DNA of 64,000 nucleotides, taken from contig JAWKTZ010000009.1 of the NCBI GenBank assembly GCA_041398845.1, positions 62,001 through 126,000 on the forward strand. Direction: 5' to 3'. Below, piece after piece: positions 18,841 through 28,445 of this stretch (position 1 is the first letter of the stretch; each line of letters opens with the position of its first letter). A program made the translations under genes and the position numbers. The DNA comes from Fuerstiella sp041398845 (GTDB lineage Bacteria; Planctomycetota; Planctomycetia; Planctomycetales; Planctomycetaceae). The notes beneath the pieces are model-generated. The model was not told where the DNA came from. It saw nothing but the letters and a program-made list of their open reading frames with translations, and did no database searches.

Positions 18841-19557
18841 ATGTCATCGCCGCTGCATCCCGACGAACGCGAACGGCTGCAGGCTCAGAATACCGAGCTG
18901 GCAACGCTGGCGGGCGGTCTTGCGCACGAGATTCGGAATCCACTGTCCACGATTCGCATGAATCTGGAACTGCTGGCCGAAGACCTGACCGAAGCCGACA
19001 ACGGCAATGCTCGGCGAATGCTGAACCGAGTGGAAAAGCTGCAGCGTGAATGTCTGAATCTGGAAGGCGTGCTGAACGAGTTCCTGCAGTTTGCCAAAGC
19101 GGGACAATTGACGTTGACGGCCGGCAGCCTGAACGATGTTGTCGACGACTTTCTGACGTTTCTTGCTCCACAGGCCGAAGAACAGCACGTCGAACTACAG
19201 CCGCACCTTGACGCCAATCTGCCTCCGGTCAATCTGGACGCGTCGCTGATGAAACAGGCGCTCTCCAATCTGGCTCGCAATGCTCTGCAGGCCATGCCCG
19301 CCGGAGGAACTCTGGAGTTTCTGACCATGACGCGCGGCACCGATGTCGCTCTGGAAGTCATCGACACCGGCGAAGGCATGGACGACAAAACGGTGGCAAG
19401 AATGTTTCAGGCGTTCTTCTCCACGCGTTCCGGCGGCAGCGGTCTCGGGCTGCCCACGGTTCGGCGCATTATCGAAGCTCACGGCGGCACCATTTCCTGC
19501 GACAGCGAACCCGGTCAGGGCACACGCTTCACCATCATCCTGCCACGAGCTCGTTGA
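18841..19557 (+). CDS. Soluble sensor histidine kinase
   Basis: 238 residues holding only the transmitter core: the H box LAHEIRNPLSTIRMNLELL (phospho-His), N box NLARNALQAMP, G box DTGEGMDDKT, F box FQAFFSTRSGGSGLGL and final GGTISCDSEPGQGTRF. No transmembrane or recognised sensor domain precedes it, so it acts in the cytoplasm and may take its input from a partner. ATG at 18841 was chosen over the upstream in-frame TTG because it begins just before the helical region. No response regulator is adjacent. Its last 23 bases overlap the convergent dabA gene. Confidence 0.9.
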   Translation: MSSPLHPDERERLQAQNTELATLAGGLAHEIRNPLSTIRMNLELLAEDLTEADNGNARRMLNRVEKLQRECLNLEGVLNEFLQFAKAGQLTLTAGSLNDVVDDFLTFLAPQAEEQHVELQPHLDANLPPVNLDASLMKQALSNLARNALQAMPAGGTLEFLTMTRGTDVALEVIDTGEGMDDKTVARMFQAFFSTRSGGSGLGLPTVRRIIEAHGGTISCDSEPGQGTRFTIILPRAR

Positions 19558-22111
19558 CATTCCGCGAATCTGAGATTGATCCGCAGACCATCAACTGCCA
19601 GTTTCCGGTCGCATCGTAGCGCCAGGCCCGGCCTTCGTCGATGGCAATCAGATGCAGCCACTGCCCGTCCAGCAGGTTGGCAAGCGACTGATGTTCGGCG
19701 ATGATTCGGTCGATCATTTCTCGCGGCGCCATGATCACGACGTGCAGTCGCAGAGGCAGATGCTGATAACGATTTCCTGTGTGGAGGGATTGCCACGGCA
19801 GCCCCGTCTGCAGGTCTCCGCCGTTTCCGGAGAGGATCCCGAACTTCCCGACAACATTATGGATGGTCTTGGTGCCACTTCCCGAATGGTGATTGTCGAC
19901 CGCCGAAGCATAGTACTGCAGATTGATCCAGTTGGCCACAATCATTGGTGCCGTCATGATGGTCTCCAGCACTTTGCCGTCGTTGTCCTGCCGATAGTCA
20001 TAGCTGTGCAGAAAGGAACGAGCGTCAAGGACTGAGTTCATTGTGAGTGACCTCGGAGCCACGACCATGGCCGCGTTTCCGGCCAGTCCCCATTCCGGTC
20101 GCACTTCCGACCAGTCTCCGGCGCGCCGGAAAAGGTCGGCCGTTGATCGGGCGGCGACGGTTGGCAGACGTTCGCGCCGTGTCTGTTCACCGGCGACGGC
20201 GCAGCTTTGCTGCAGTTCCTGCAACGCCGGTTGCGCCGCTTCCGGGACGTTGTGAACATCGAAAAACGTGATCGCATCCGTGGTCGTATTGTGCAACGCG
20301 CCGACGAAGTGAGTATCGGCGGGAATCACAATGCCTCGCTCTGCCAGCGCCTGACGAATGTCCGCCTGATTCAGAAGCAGGGCGGCGAAGCGAGCGTTTG
20401 GTTCACCGGAGTGCCCGCCGCAGGCACCGCAGTCCAGTCCGGCTGCGAGCGGATTGTTTTCTGTCCGGGAAGAGTGACCGCAGAACACGACAAGACGAGC
20501 GAATTTGCGAGACAGGCCGAGATTCCGCAACATGGTCTCAGCCATGTTCGCCTGTTGAGTCAACGTGAGTCCCTGCTGATTCAGTCCGTGCAGGCTCGGA
20601 GCAAGCCGATTGCATTGCTCGCCTGTCAGACCATCCGACCGGACATCGGCGGCAGGCGGCGTGTATCCCAAAGCTCGCTGCAGAAGCCGCAGGCCATAGT
20701 ACGGCCCCATGGTTTCAACAAACGAGAAGCAACTGCTGGCAGATGTCTGCAGTCCCTTCCAGAGCGATCGCCATGTGCGGCACCGATGCCGCCGGTCGAC
20801 GGCTGTCGATTCCTGCTGCGACAAATCGTCACTCAGCGATTCGTTGACTTTGAACTGGGGTTTCAGCAGAACGGGCAGATGCGAGCAACCGGAGGTCTGA
20901 CCAAGTTCCACATATTCGAAACCCATTCCGAAGAATCCGGCAAAGCCGAACGTTTCGATGTCGCTCGACTGCTGTTCCAGGTGCCGTCGAATTCGTTCGG
21001 AACGCACATCAATGCAGAAGACCATCTGTGCGAGCCGACGCTGTCCCTGCGATGTCGGCGTTTCCCGTTCGATGTTGAGAGAACCGAGCAGTTCCGTGCG
21101 ATACGCAATTTCAGTCGCTCGCAGCAGAGTGTATCGCAAGACCGAATCGTCTCCCGGCAGGGTGCGCTCGGATCGGAAGGAAGCCAGTTCGCTGTTGGTG
21201 ATTGAGTCCCAGTTCCATTGCAGCGACAAGGCCTGACTGAGTGCTGCATCGTAGGCCAGTCGAATCGCCAGCAGGTCAATGAAGTCGTCACTCTTTCCGG
21301 CGGCATCGTCGGTCCAGTGAGCCTGATACTTCGTCCATGCGCTCCAACCGGGAATCGAGAACGCCTGACACAACAGGAACGCAGACCAGAGTCGATGTGG
21401 GACCTGCAGGATGTTGAGCGAGTACACGATCGCAGCCTCGGCCGTATGAGGCAGGTGAGCCACGTACCGCCGAAACCCGTTCAGGCCGAGAATCTCGATA
21501 TTCCGATCCCGTGTCGCAACGGTCCGCCACGCCTGAAAAAGTGGCAGGTCAGCGTTGGGACTGGTCCATATCGCCTGACCCTGATCATAGTGCGCCGCGC
21601 AGTGTCTTGAGATTTCGTCGACGATCGCTTCCTGCCAGTCGATCCCTCGGGGCTCCGTGGCGTGTTCCGCGATCGTGCGGATGGCCCGCGCAGAACGGCG
21701 AACCGATCGTGACGGACCGGAACACGAACCATCACCAGCCGGAACCAGAAGGTGCTCGATGATCTGCTGTGCTGAACGAGGCTGAACGATTCCGATACTG
21801 CTCAGTTCCGCGATCGCAGCCTCAAGATCGGCAATCGAAAAGCCGCCTCGCTGAAATTCGGCCGCATAGTGCTCCAGCGGCATCAATGTCTCGCAGTCAG
21901 AGAACACTTTCAGAAACGCCCGGGCATCCAGAAATGAGCGATGAGCCAGACCAGCATAAGGATTGACCGCGACGTAATCTCGCAACGGCCAGACTGGTGC
22001 GATCACTTCGGCGACTTCGCTCAGAGTTTCCGCAAGAACTTCAGCCAGGTGCGGCGTTGAAGTTTCGGGAGGCAAGGAATCGTAGTGAACGGCTTTGACT
22101 GCAACAGACAT
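19535..22111 (-). CDS. dabA: DabA-type inorganic carbon transporter subunit (DUF2309)
   Basis: 858 residues of the DUF2309/UPF0753 family. In the DAB system, DabA is a carbonic-anhydrase-like peripheral protein that works with the membrane subunit DabB to trap CO2 as bicarbonate. The proposed zinc and catalytic residues are visible: Cys and Asp in FCIDVRSERIRRHLE, then His in VVFCGHSSRTENNPLAAG and Cys in DCGACGGHSGEPNARFAALLLN. The N-terminus WPLRDYVAVNPYAG is typical. It follows dabB by 163 bases, a gap that contains a palindromic repeat. Function rests on family membership plus the dabB neighbour. Confidence 0.93.
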   Translation of the reverse strand: MSVAVKAVHYDSLPPETSTPHLAEVLAETLSEVAEVIAPVWPLRDYVAVNPYAGLAHRSFLDARAFLKVFSDCETLMPLEHYAAEFQRGGFSIADLEAAIAELSSIGIVQPRSAQQIIEHLLVPAGDGSCSGPSRSVRRSARAIRTIAEHATEPRGIDWQEAIVDEISRHCAAHYDQGQAIWTSPNADLPLFQAWRTVATRDRNIEILGLNGFRRYVAHLPHTAEAAIVYSLNILQVPHRLWSAFLLCQAFSIPGWSAWTKYQAHWTDDAAGKSDDFIDLLAIRLAYDAALSQALSLQWNWDSITNSELASFRSERTLPGDDSVLRYTLLRATEIAYRTELLGSLNIERETPTSQGQRRLAQMVFCIDVRSERIRRHLEQQSSDIETFGFAGFFGMGFEYVELGQTSGCSHLPVLLKPQFKVNESLSDDLSQQESTAVDRRHRCRTWRSLWKGLQTSASSCFSFVETMGPYYGLRLLQRALGYTPPAADVRSDGLTGEQCNRLAPSLHGLNQQGLTLTQQANMAETMLRNLGLSRKFARLVVFCGHSSRTENNPLAAGLDCGACGGHSGEPNARFAALLLNQADIRQALAERGIVIPADTHFVGALHNTTTDAITFFDVHNVPEAAQPALQELQQSCAVAGEQTRRERLPTVAARSTADLFRRAGDWSEVRPEWGLAGNAAMVVAPRSLTMNSVLDARSFLHSYDYRQDNDGKVLETIMTAPMIVANWINLQYYASAVDNHHSGSGTKTIHNVVGKFGILSGNGGDLQTGLPWQSLHTGNRYQHLPLRLHVVIMAPREMIDRIIAEHQSLANLLDGQWLHLIAIDEGRAWRYDATGNWQLMVCGSISDSRNVNELVAG

Positions 22112-22156
22112 AACGGCATTTTCCGATCATGATGATGGAAGGAAACAGACGGCTTT

Positions 22157-22240
22157 GTTTAACCCGTGGCCGACAGAGGCCAGGCCGTCTCGGCTTGCAC
22201 CAACCTGGCCTCCTGGCCACGGGGTTAAACGGGGTTAAAC
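22157..22240. repeat. R3-type imperfect palindrome between dabB and dabA
   Basis: GTTTAACCCGTGGCC (22157-22171) pairs with GGCCACGGGGTTAAAC (22215-22230) with one extra G; inside, GAGGCCAGG pairs with CCTGGCCTC. The last 10 bases GGGGTTAAAC are tandemly duplicated at 22231-22240. Downstream CTCTTCAC and CAGATCGC are shared with a second palindrome near 57.3 kb. Lying between two cotranscribed genes, it would form a strong mRNA hairpin and could set the DabB:DabA ratio. Confidence 0.75.
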
Positions 22241-22274
22241 GTGAATAAACTCTTCACCTCTCTACAGATCGCTG

Positions 22275-23849
22275 CTAGCTGTACGCCAGCGGTTCGAAGA
22301 CGCGACGCACAGTGGCCTCGACATAGAAACCGTTGTGGGCGTGGACGTACCATCGATCCAGAATGGACTTTCCACGTTCGCTGACCAGCATCACCTGAAG
22401 AACGAATACGGCGACAAAGCCGGCACCGATGACCGTCGCCACCAGCCAGATCAATTGCGGAGCAACGACGTTCGGAAGGCTCGCTGCGACAACGCTGTCC
22501 ACGGCGAAGTAGCTGAATGAGTAGATCAGGCAAAGACCCCCGGCGGTCGCCATCGTTCTCCGGAACAGTACACCGCTTCCGGTTCGCAGTGCGGCAGCGA
22601 TCCATTGCGTCAGAGCCAGGCAGAAGACTCCGCCCAGTAACAGGCCGCCGGGCTTCCGGATTGGATTCATTCCAAACAGCAACAGCGCCCCACACAGACA
22701 GACGATCACACCTGCTGCAATGGTCGCGACCTTCCAGAGGGCCACCGGTGAGCTCAACTTCGGCACACCGGTCTGTCCCGCCGCCTGAGCCAGCACACTG
22801 CCGCTGCTCAGAAATGCATGCGCCTTGTAGAGCGAATGAGCAAGGATGTGCAGCATGGCGGCTGAGTAGGCACCGAGTCCGCACTGCAGCAACATAAATC
22901 CCATCTGGGCGATCGTTGAATACGCCAGCGATTTCTTCACACTGGTCTGCGTCAGCATCACAACGGCCGCGTAACAGGCCGTCAACCCGCCAATCACGGC
23001 CAGTGTCAGTGACGCCCACGGAACAAGCGATACCAGCGGGCTGGTGCGAATGATCAGGTAGCCACCTGCATTGACGATTCCCGCATGCATGAAGGCAGAA
23101 ACCGGCGTCGGCGTCTCCATCGTGAGCGGCAACCAGGTATGAAACGGAAACTGAGCCGACCTGGTGACGGCACCGGCCACGAGCAGAAATCCGGCTGCCT
23201 GCAGAGCGGGCGAAACAACCGTCAGCGAACTCGCCAGAATTGACAGCCGCGACAGGTCGAGCGTTCCGAGTTCGCTGTAGATGATGCACGCCGCTCCGAT
23301 CAGCGCTGCGTCCCCGATGCGACTGATCGTGAACTTTGTCCATGCTGCTCGCCGAGCCGCAGGCCGATGACCGTAGTGAAGCAGCAGTTGATGCAGACCG
23401 AGACTCGTCATGATCCACGTGGCAAGAAACATCACCAGGTTGCCTGAGATCACCATCAAGGAAACGGTTCCCAGAGTAAACCCCATCCAGCGATAGTAGC
23501 GGCCCTGAGTAGCTTCGCCGTCAAGATAGCGAAGTGAGTAACCGCTGATCACCCAGCCGACAAAAGCGACCAGAGCGAACATCAGACTGGAAACTCCATC
23601 GAAGGACACCATGGACCCGATCGCGTGACCGCTGAGAACCCCGTTCGGATCGACGCCGCTGGCCGGCAGCCATCCGACAACAATGGCAACCGTCAGACTT
23701 ACGGCGACCAACGCCTGCACTCCGCTCAGCAATCCAACGGCGCTTCGAAGCCAGCCGACTCGGGAATTGGCCCAGGAACTCGGAATGCAGAGCAGACCGG
23801 TCAAACATACCGCCGGCAAGACCAGCGCGGCAAAAACCAACACATTCAT
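22275..23849 (-). CDS. dabB: DabB-type proton-conducting membrane subunit (NuoL/MrpA-like)
   Basis: 524 residues, almost wholly hydrophobic with about 13-14 membrane segments, related to the antiporter-like subunits of complex I. Typical segments are SSLMFALVAFVGWVISGYSLRYLDGE, FPFHTWLPLTMETPTPVSAFMHAGIVNAGGYL and KKSLAYSTIAQMGFMLLQCGLGAYSAAMLHILAHS. Alone it could be an NADH dehydrogenase subunit, but there are no other nuo genes and dabA lies directly downstream, so DabB is the better call. It would couple ion flow across the membrane to CO2 hydration by DabA. Confidence 0.92.
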   Translation of the reverse strand: MNVLVFAALVLPAVCLTGLLCIPSSWANSRVGWLRSAVGLLSGVQALVAVSLTVAIVVGWLPASGVDPNGVLSGHAIGSMVSFDGVSSLMFALVAFVGWVISGYSLRYLDGEATQGRYYRWMGFTLGTVSLMVISGNLVMFLATWIMTSLGLHQLLLHYGHRPAARRAAWTKFTISRIGDAALIGAACIIYSELGTLDLSRLSILASSLTVVSPALQAAGFLLVAGAVTRSAQFPFHTWLPLTMETPTPVSAFMHAGIVNAGGYLIIRTSPLVSLVPWASLTLAVIGGLTACYAAVVMLTQTSVKKSLAYSTIAQMGFMLLQCGLGAYSAAMLHILAHSLYKAHAFLSSGSVLAQAAGQTGVPKLSSPVALWKVATIAAGVIVCLCGALLLFGMNPIRKPGGLLLGGVFCLALTQWIAAALRTGSGVLFRRTMATAGGLCLIYSFSYFAVDSVVAASLPNVVAPQLIWLVATVIGAGFVAVFVLQVMLVSERGKSILDRWYVHAHNGFYVEATVRRVFEPLAYS

Positions 23850-24080
23850 AGACAGAACTCCAATTACCGGTTTTTAATACGCGAATCGTAAACCGCGACT
23901 GTATTGTCGTCAATTGTGAGTCGTCAAAATTAGGTCCGATTTTGAATGAAAAAGTGTCCGAGCAGGAAAAATGCGGGAAGAGTCTCGCAAAATTCCCGAA
24001 ATACAATTCGCGAATACACTTTCTGCGGTCATGGGATATACTGGATAGTTCCAGCACCCGATCAAGGCAGGGGCTTTCAT
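23850..24080. promoter_or_regulatory. Divergent control region between dabB and a winged-helix regulator
   Basis: 231 bases, noticeably more AT-rich than the genes around it. The motif CGCGAAT occurs at 23878-23884 and again near 24010, giving a possible operator pair. GGGATATACT at 24033-24042 contains TATACT, a plausible -10 for the rightward gene, with no clear -35. Binding of the neighbouring regulator here is inference. Confidence 0.35.
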
Positions 24081-24407
24081 ATGGCGAAATCAACCACTCC
24101 CGCATCGACCGCCGACGCTCAGCCGTCGACTGCAGCCAATCGGTGGACCTTTCTTTCGAATCACGCGCACGTTCTGATTACGCTTTATGCCAATCCCGAT
24201 CTGGTCCTTCGCGAAGTTGCCTTGAAAGTCGGAATTACGGAACGCGGCGTACAGCGGATTCTGCAGGACCTTGAGGAAGAAGGTTTCATCCGCCGGGAAA
24301 AAGTCGGTCGCAGAAATCACTACCAGATCGTCACCGATCAATCCCTGCGGCATCCTCTGGAATCCCACCGAACGATTGGCGATCTGCTGAGACTCGTGAT
24401 CGAATAA
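24081..24407 (+). CDS. Winged helix-turn-helix transcriptional regulator
   Basis: 108 residues. After a disordered Ser/Thr/Ala-rich start, it has a compact winged helix: LITLYANPDLVLREVALKVGITERGVQRILQDLEEEGFIRREKVGRRNHYQI, of the MarR/ArsR-like kind (recognition helix ERGVQRILQDLEEEG, wing VGRRNHY). ATG at 24081 was chosen because GGGG precedes it and the upstream frame shows no domain. Divergent from dabB, so it is a candidate regulator of the carbon-uptake genes. No ligand-binding or metal-binding residues are evident. Confidence 0.85.
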   Translation: MAKSTTPASTADAQPSTAANRWTFLSNHAHVLITLYANPDLVLREVALKVGITERGVQRILQDLEEEGFIRREKVGRRNHYQIVTDQSLRHPLESHRTIGDLLRLVIE

Positions 24408-24605
24408 CGTCAATCCGGACCGCCGACGAAATCCTCGATCAGACGTCCGGCGGAGCCGGTTTTCTGCGAAGGCAACTCTGGTATTATCCTCGTTGCGACG
24501 TCAGGCCCCGCAGCCGTGACCGCGCGTTTCGAAGGCACTGCGGGCAGATCTTTCGTCGGGACTTGTCCGGTTTTTCTCTTGTTTCCCTCGCGGCACCATC
24601 CCACC

Positions 24606-27600
24606 ATGAACCGCATCATTCGATTGTTGTTGCCTGTCGGCTGCCTGTTGTTCTTCAGCGAAGTGAATCGCGCGTCGGACTCTGACGACTGGCCCATGTG
24701 GCGGTGTACTCCGGGCCGGACGGCGGCTTCGTCGACATCGCTGCCGGACCCTCTGACGGTGCAGTGGATCAGGCAGTTTTCCGAACGCAGACCCACATGG
24801 GACGACCCGCTGAATCTGGACCTGATGACGTACGATCGCGTGTTCGAACCGATTGTGATGGATGGTCGCCTGTTTGTCGGGTTCAATGATCGAGACAAGG
24901 TGGCCGCATTTGATGTTAAAACCGGTCAGGAACTTTGGTCATTCTTTACCGAAGCGCCGGTGCGGATGCCGCCGGCGGCCGCAGATGGTCGTGTTTATGT
25001 GACCAGCGATGATGGCTTTCTGTACTGTGTCAATGCCGTCCATGGAACGCTGGAATGGAAGTTTCGCGGTGCCCCGAATGCTCAGCACGCCATTGGCAAC
25101 CATCGACTCACGTCCGCATGGCCGGCGCGCGGGGGTGCGGTGATTCGCGACGGAAACGTTTACTTCGCCGCCAGTATCTGGCCGTTCATGGGAACGTTTC
25201 TGTACGCACTGGATTCCGTCACCGGGGAAGTGAAATGGGTGAACGACAGTTCCGGGTCTCAGTTTATCAAACAGCCGCACAGTGCTCCGTCGTTTGCCGG
25301 AGTCGCTCCGCAGGGGGCTCTGGTGGCGACGTCAGACCAGTTGCTGGTGCCTGGAGGTCGTTCGGTGCCGGCCGCATTTGACCGTCGAACCGGAACGCTG
25401 CAGTACTTCGAAATCAATGCCGGTGGAAAAGGAACCGGCGGGACGTTTGTGTGCGCCAGCGATGAGTCGTTCTTTGTCCATACGCGACTGAAAGGCACTC
25501 GCGAATTTTCCACAAAGGATGGAGTCAAGACGGCGTTTCTTCCCAACGAACCGGTACTCCACAACGATCTGGTGTATTCAGCCGAAACCGATGCCGGACG
25601 TCAGGTTGTTCGAGCATGGCGACCTGACAAGACAGTGATCTGGCAGGTCGAAGCCGATGGTCGCGGCGATTTGATTCTGGCTGGTGATCATCTGTACGCG
25701 GCCGGAACCGATGCCATCACCGTCATCCGGCTGCCGGAAGGCCAGCGCAGTGCGGAGGTGTCCGGAAGGTTGCCCGTTGAGGGAACTGTCGGCCGCCTAC
25801 TGGCAGCCAATGCCATGCTGTTTGCCGTTACGCTGGAAGGTCAGATTCTGGCGTTCGGAGCCGACTCAAGCGAATCGAAGACTTTACTGACGGAATCGTT
25901 TCAGCCGTTCACGCCGGAAACAGACGCAACAGCGCGCATTGGTGAACTGCTGCCGCCGGAGAACTCAGAGGGCTATGCGTTCTGGTTTGGAGCTGCCGAC
26001 GCCGCGTTGATCGATGCCGTCGCGGCGACTTCTCCGTTTACGCAACTGGCCGTGGTGGATTCTGATCAGACCACTGTTGATACGCTGCGACGACGACTGG
26101 ATTCAGCGGGCCTGTACGGAAAAGTGACCGCTCATCATTCGGCTCCGAGCGCTTTCATGCCACCGAAACATGTGGCTCACTGGGTTGTGGTGGGAACTCA
26201 GGTGACGGCGGCGGCTGACGAAGCTCTGGTGCAGCGGCTGTACCAGGCTGTGCGTCCTTACGGTGGTGTCATGCAGTTGCTGACAGAAGACAACCGTGAC
26301 CGCATCGCAGCCATGATCCTCGCCATGAATCTGGAACAGGCCGTGGTGGAAGTCACAGACCACAGCGTACAGGTGCGGCGAGTCGGCGCACTTCCCGGTT
26401 CCGCCGACTGGACTCATCAGTACGGCGATATTGCCAACACGATCAAGTCCAACGATGAACGTGTCCGGCTGCCTCTGGGAGTTCTGTGGTTTGGAGGCAG
26501 CAGCAACATGGACGTGCTTCCTCGTCACGGACATGGCCCCCCGGAGCAGGTCATCGGCGGACGGCTGTTTATCGAAGGCATGAACAGCCTGAGTGCTCGC
26601 GATGTTTATACCGGTCGAGTTCTGTGGAAGCGTGAATTCCCGAATCTCGGCACCGACGATGTCTACTTTGACGACACCTATTCCGACACCCCGCTGGACA
26701 CGAAATACAACCAGGTGCATATTCCCGGAGCGAACGGGCGCGGCACCAACTATGTGGTCACGGATGATCGCATCTATCTGATTGAAGGTTCCGTTTGCCA
26801 CGTTCTGGACCCGTCCACCGGAGAAACGCTCAGAGACATTTCCATGACTTCCGAATCGGGTCAGCCCGAAAACTGGGGGTATATCGGCGTCTACAAAAAC
26901 GTGCTGATCGGTGGCATGGGCTTTGCCGATTATCGCCGACGGCATGGTGTCGAAAGCGAAGACGACAAGAAGCTGTCTCATAACAAAGCCGGCTTCGGCA
27001 TGAAGAGTCTTGATCGAGCAGCGAGTATGGCGTTGGTGGGATTCGACCGTCAGACCGGCGAACGGTTGTGGAAGATTGATGCCCGTCACAGCTTCTGGCA
27101 CAACGGGATTGTCGCCGGAAACGGACGTCTGTACTGCCTGGATCGCAATCCGGCTCAGGTGGATGCACTGCTCAAACGTCGCGGGCGTTCCGAATCGGAC
27201 AGCTATCGCATCTCCGCCTTTGACGTGATGTCCGGCGAATCGCTGTGGGAAATTAAGGACAATGTCTTCGGAACATGGCTGGGATATTCAGAATCGCAGG
27301 ACCTGTTGCTTCAGGCCGGAGCTGCCGCGAGTGACCGGTTGTCGGCTGAGGTGGCTCAGGGAATGGCCGTGTACAACGCGGCTGACGGATCGCTGCGGTG
27401 GAAGAATGATTCCGTTCGATACGCCGGCCCCTGCATTCTGCACAATGATCTGATTATCACCAACGCCAACTCGTACACGGAATCTGCCGGAGCGTTTCGG
27501 CTGTCGGACGGACAACAGAAGCTGGAACCGAATCCGCTGACCGGCGAACTGCAGCCGTGGAAGCTGACTCGAGCCTACGGCTGCAACAACATCATTGCCA

Positions 27601-28445
27601 GCGAAAACCTGCTCACGTTTCGTTCCGGAGCCGCCGGTTTTTACGACCTGTTGTCCGAATCCGGGACGGGCAACTTTGGTGGCTTCAAGTCCGGATGCAC
27701 ATCCAATCTGGTTGTTGCCAACGGTGTCCTGAATGCTCCGGATTATACCCGAACATGCAGTTGTGCCTATCAGAACCAGACATCGCTGGCTTTGGTGCAT
27801 ATGCCCGAAGTGGAGATCTGGAGCGTGAACTCTGCCGCCGCCGTTGACAGCGCCGACCGGCGGATTCGCAAACTGGGACTGAACCTTGCCGCGCCCGGTG
27901 ATCGTCGCGACGCCAACGGACTGTTGTGGCTGGAATACCCGGCCGTGGCTGGTCCGTCGCCGGAATTGTCAATTCAGATCAACGACGAAGCGACCGCGTT
28001 TCAACAGCATTCCTCAACAATGGCCGGGCTTGAACATCCATGGATTCTGGCCACCGGATACCGCAACATCACTCGTCTGAATCTCCGCATGCTCCTTCCC
28101 CCAGCCACAGCTTCCCACTCCGCAGATTCGTCAGGGAGGCAGGTGTCTGACGATTCGAATCAGCGTTATCGGGTCAGACTGTTCTTTGCGGCACCGGCGG
28201 CCGACAAAGCGGAGCCGGATGTTCCCGATGGGGATGGTCGGCACATTTTTGATGTTCATGTGCAGGGCCAGCCGATCCCTCAGACGGTGGAGGTGCGAGC
28301 GGACGGGTTGCCTGAATCTCGCTCTTCGATTCAGACGATCACCGATGTCGCCATCGCCGATGAACTCACCGTGGAGCTCATTCCTCGGCACGGCAGCCCC
28401 GTGCTTTCGGGGATCGAGATCCTTCGTCAGGACACTGGCGACTGA
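24606..28445 (+). CDS. Exported PQQ-type beta-propeller protein with embedded methyltransferase-like segment
   Basis: 1279 residues with a signal peptide (MNRIIRLLLPVGCLLFFSEV...RASDSDDWPMWR). PQQ/BamB-like blades occur in two sets: DVKTGQELWSFFTEA, DSVTGEVKWVNDSS before, and DVYTGRVLWKREFPN, DRQTGERLWKIDARH, NAADGSLRWKNDSV after. Between them, about residues 445-585, is a Rossmann-like stretch (GYAFWFGAADAALIDAVAA, FTQLAVVDSDQTTVDTLRRRL, GLYGKVTAHH, RPYGGVMQLL) with the order of a class I methyltransferase. The C-terminal 200 residues look beta-sandwich-like (LLWLEYPAVAGPSPELSIQI). The ATG at 24606 starts the signal peptide; the longer frame does not. Enzymatic activity and cofactor are unknown. 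Confidence 0.88.
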   Translation: MNRIIRLLLPVGCLLFFSEVNRASDSDDWPMWRCTPGRTAASSTSLPDPLTVQWIRQFSERRPTWDDPLNLDLMTYDRVFEPIVMDGRLFVGFNDRDKVAAFDVKTGQELWSFFTEAPVRMPPAAADGRVYVTSDDGFLYCVNAVHGTLEWKFRGAPNAQHAIGNHRLTSAWPARGGAVIRDGNVYFAASIWPFMGTFLYALDSVTGEVKWVNDSSGSQFIKQPHSAPSFAGVAPQGALVATSDQLLVPGGRSVPAAFDRRTGTLQYFEINAGGKGTGGTFVCASDESFFVHTRLKGTREFSTKDGVKTAFLPNEPVLHNDLVYSAETDAGRQVVRAWRPDKTVIWQVEADGRGDLILAGDHLYAAGTDAITVIRLPEGQRSAEVSGRLPVEGTVGRLLAANAMLFAVTLEGQILAFGADSSESKTLLTESFQPFTPETDATARIGELLPPENSEGYAFWFGAADAALIDAVAATSPFTQLAVVDSDQTTVDTLRRRLDSAGLYGKVTAHHSAPSAFMPPKHVAHWVVVGTQVTAAADEALVQRLYQAVRPYGGVMQLLTEDNRDRIAAMILAMNLEQAVVEVTDHSVQVRRVGALPGSADWTHQYGDIANTIKSNDERVRLPLGVLWFGGSSNMDVLPRHGHGPPEQVIGGRLFIEGMNSLSARDVYTGRVLWKREFPNLGTDDVYFDDTYSDTPLDTKYNQVHIPGANGRGTNYVVTDDRIYLIEGSVCHVLDPSTGETLRDISMTSESGQPENWGYIGVYKNVLIGGMGFADYRRRHGVESEDDKKLSHNKAGFGMKSLDRAASMALVGFDRQTGERLWKIDARHSFWHNGIVAGNGRLYCLDRNPAQVDALLKRRGRSESDSYRISAFDVMSGESLWEIKDNVFGTWLGYSESQDLLLQAGAAASDRLSAEVAQGMAVYNAADGSLRWKNDSVRYAGPCILHNDLIITNANSYTESAGAFRLSDGQQKLEPNPLTGELQPWKLTRAYGCNNIIASENLLTFRSGAAGFYDLLSESGTGNFGGFKSGCTSNLVVANGVLNAPDYTRTCSCAYQNQTSLALVHMPEVEIWSVNSAAAVDSADRRIRKLGLNLAAPGDRRDANGLLWLEYPAVAGPSPELSIQINDEATAFQQHSSTMAGLEHPWILATGYRNITRLNLRMLLPPATASHSADSSGRQVSDDSNQRYRVRLFFAAPAADKAEPDVPDGDGRHIFDVHVQGQPIPQTVEVRADGLPESRSSIQTITDVAIADELTVELIPRHGSPVLSGIEILRQDTGD

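Noticed and set aside
20207..21205. 332-codon plus-strand frame opposite dabA
   Set aside because: Antisense to a gene with clear zinc-site motifs; no family features.
22225..23418. 397-codon minus-strand frame inside dabB
   Set aside because: It is in a different frame of the same strand as dabB, is rich in Arg, Ser and Cys and has no hydrophobic segments. dabB itself shows the expected membrane segments.
22275..23849. NADH dehydrogenase subunit L
   Set aside because: Sequence alone is compatible, but no other nuo genes are present and a DUF2309 gene follows directly, which is the DabB-DabA arrangement.
26103..27101. 332-codon minus-strand frame opposite the large PQQ gene
   Set aside because: Antisense shadow; the plus-strand blades are clear on both sides.
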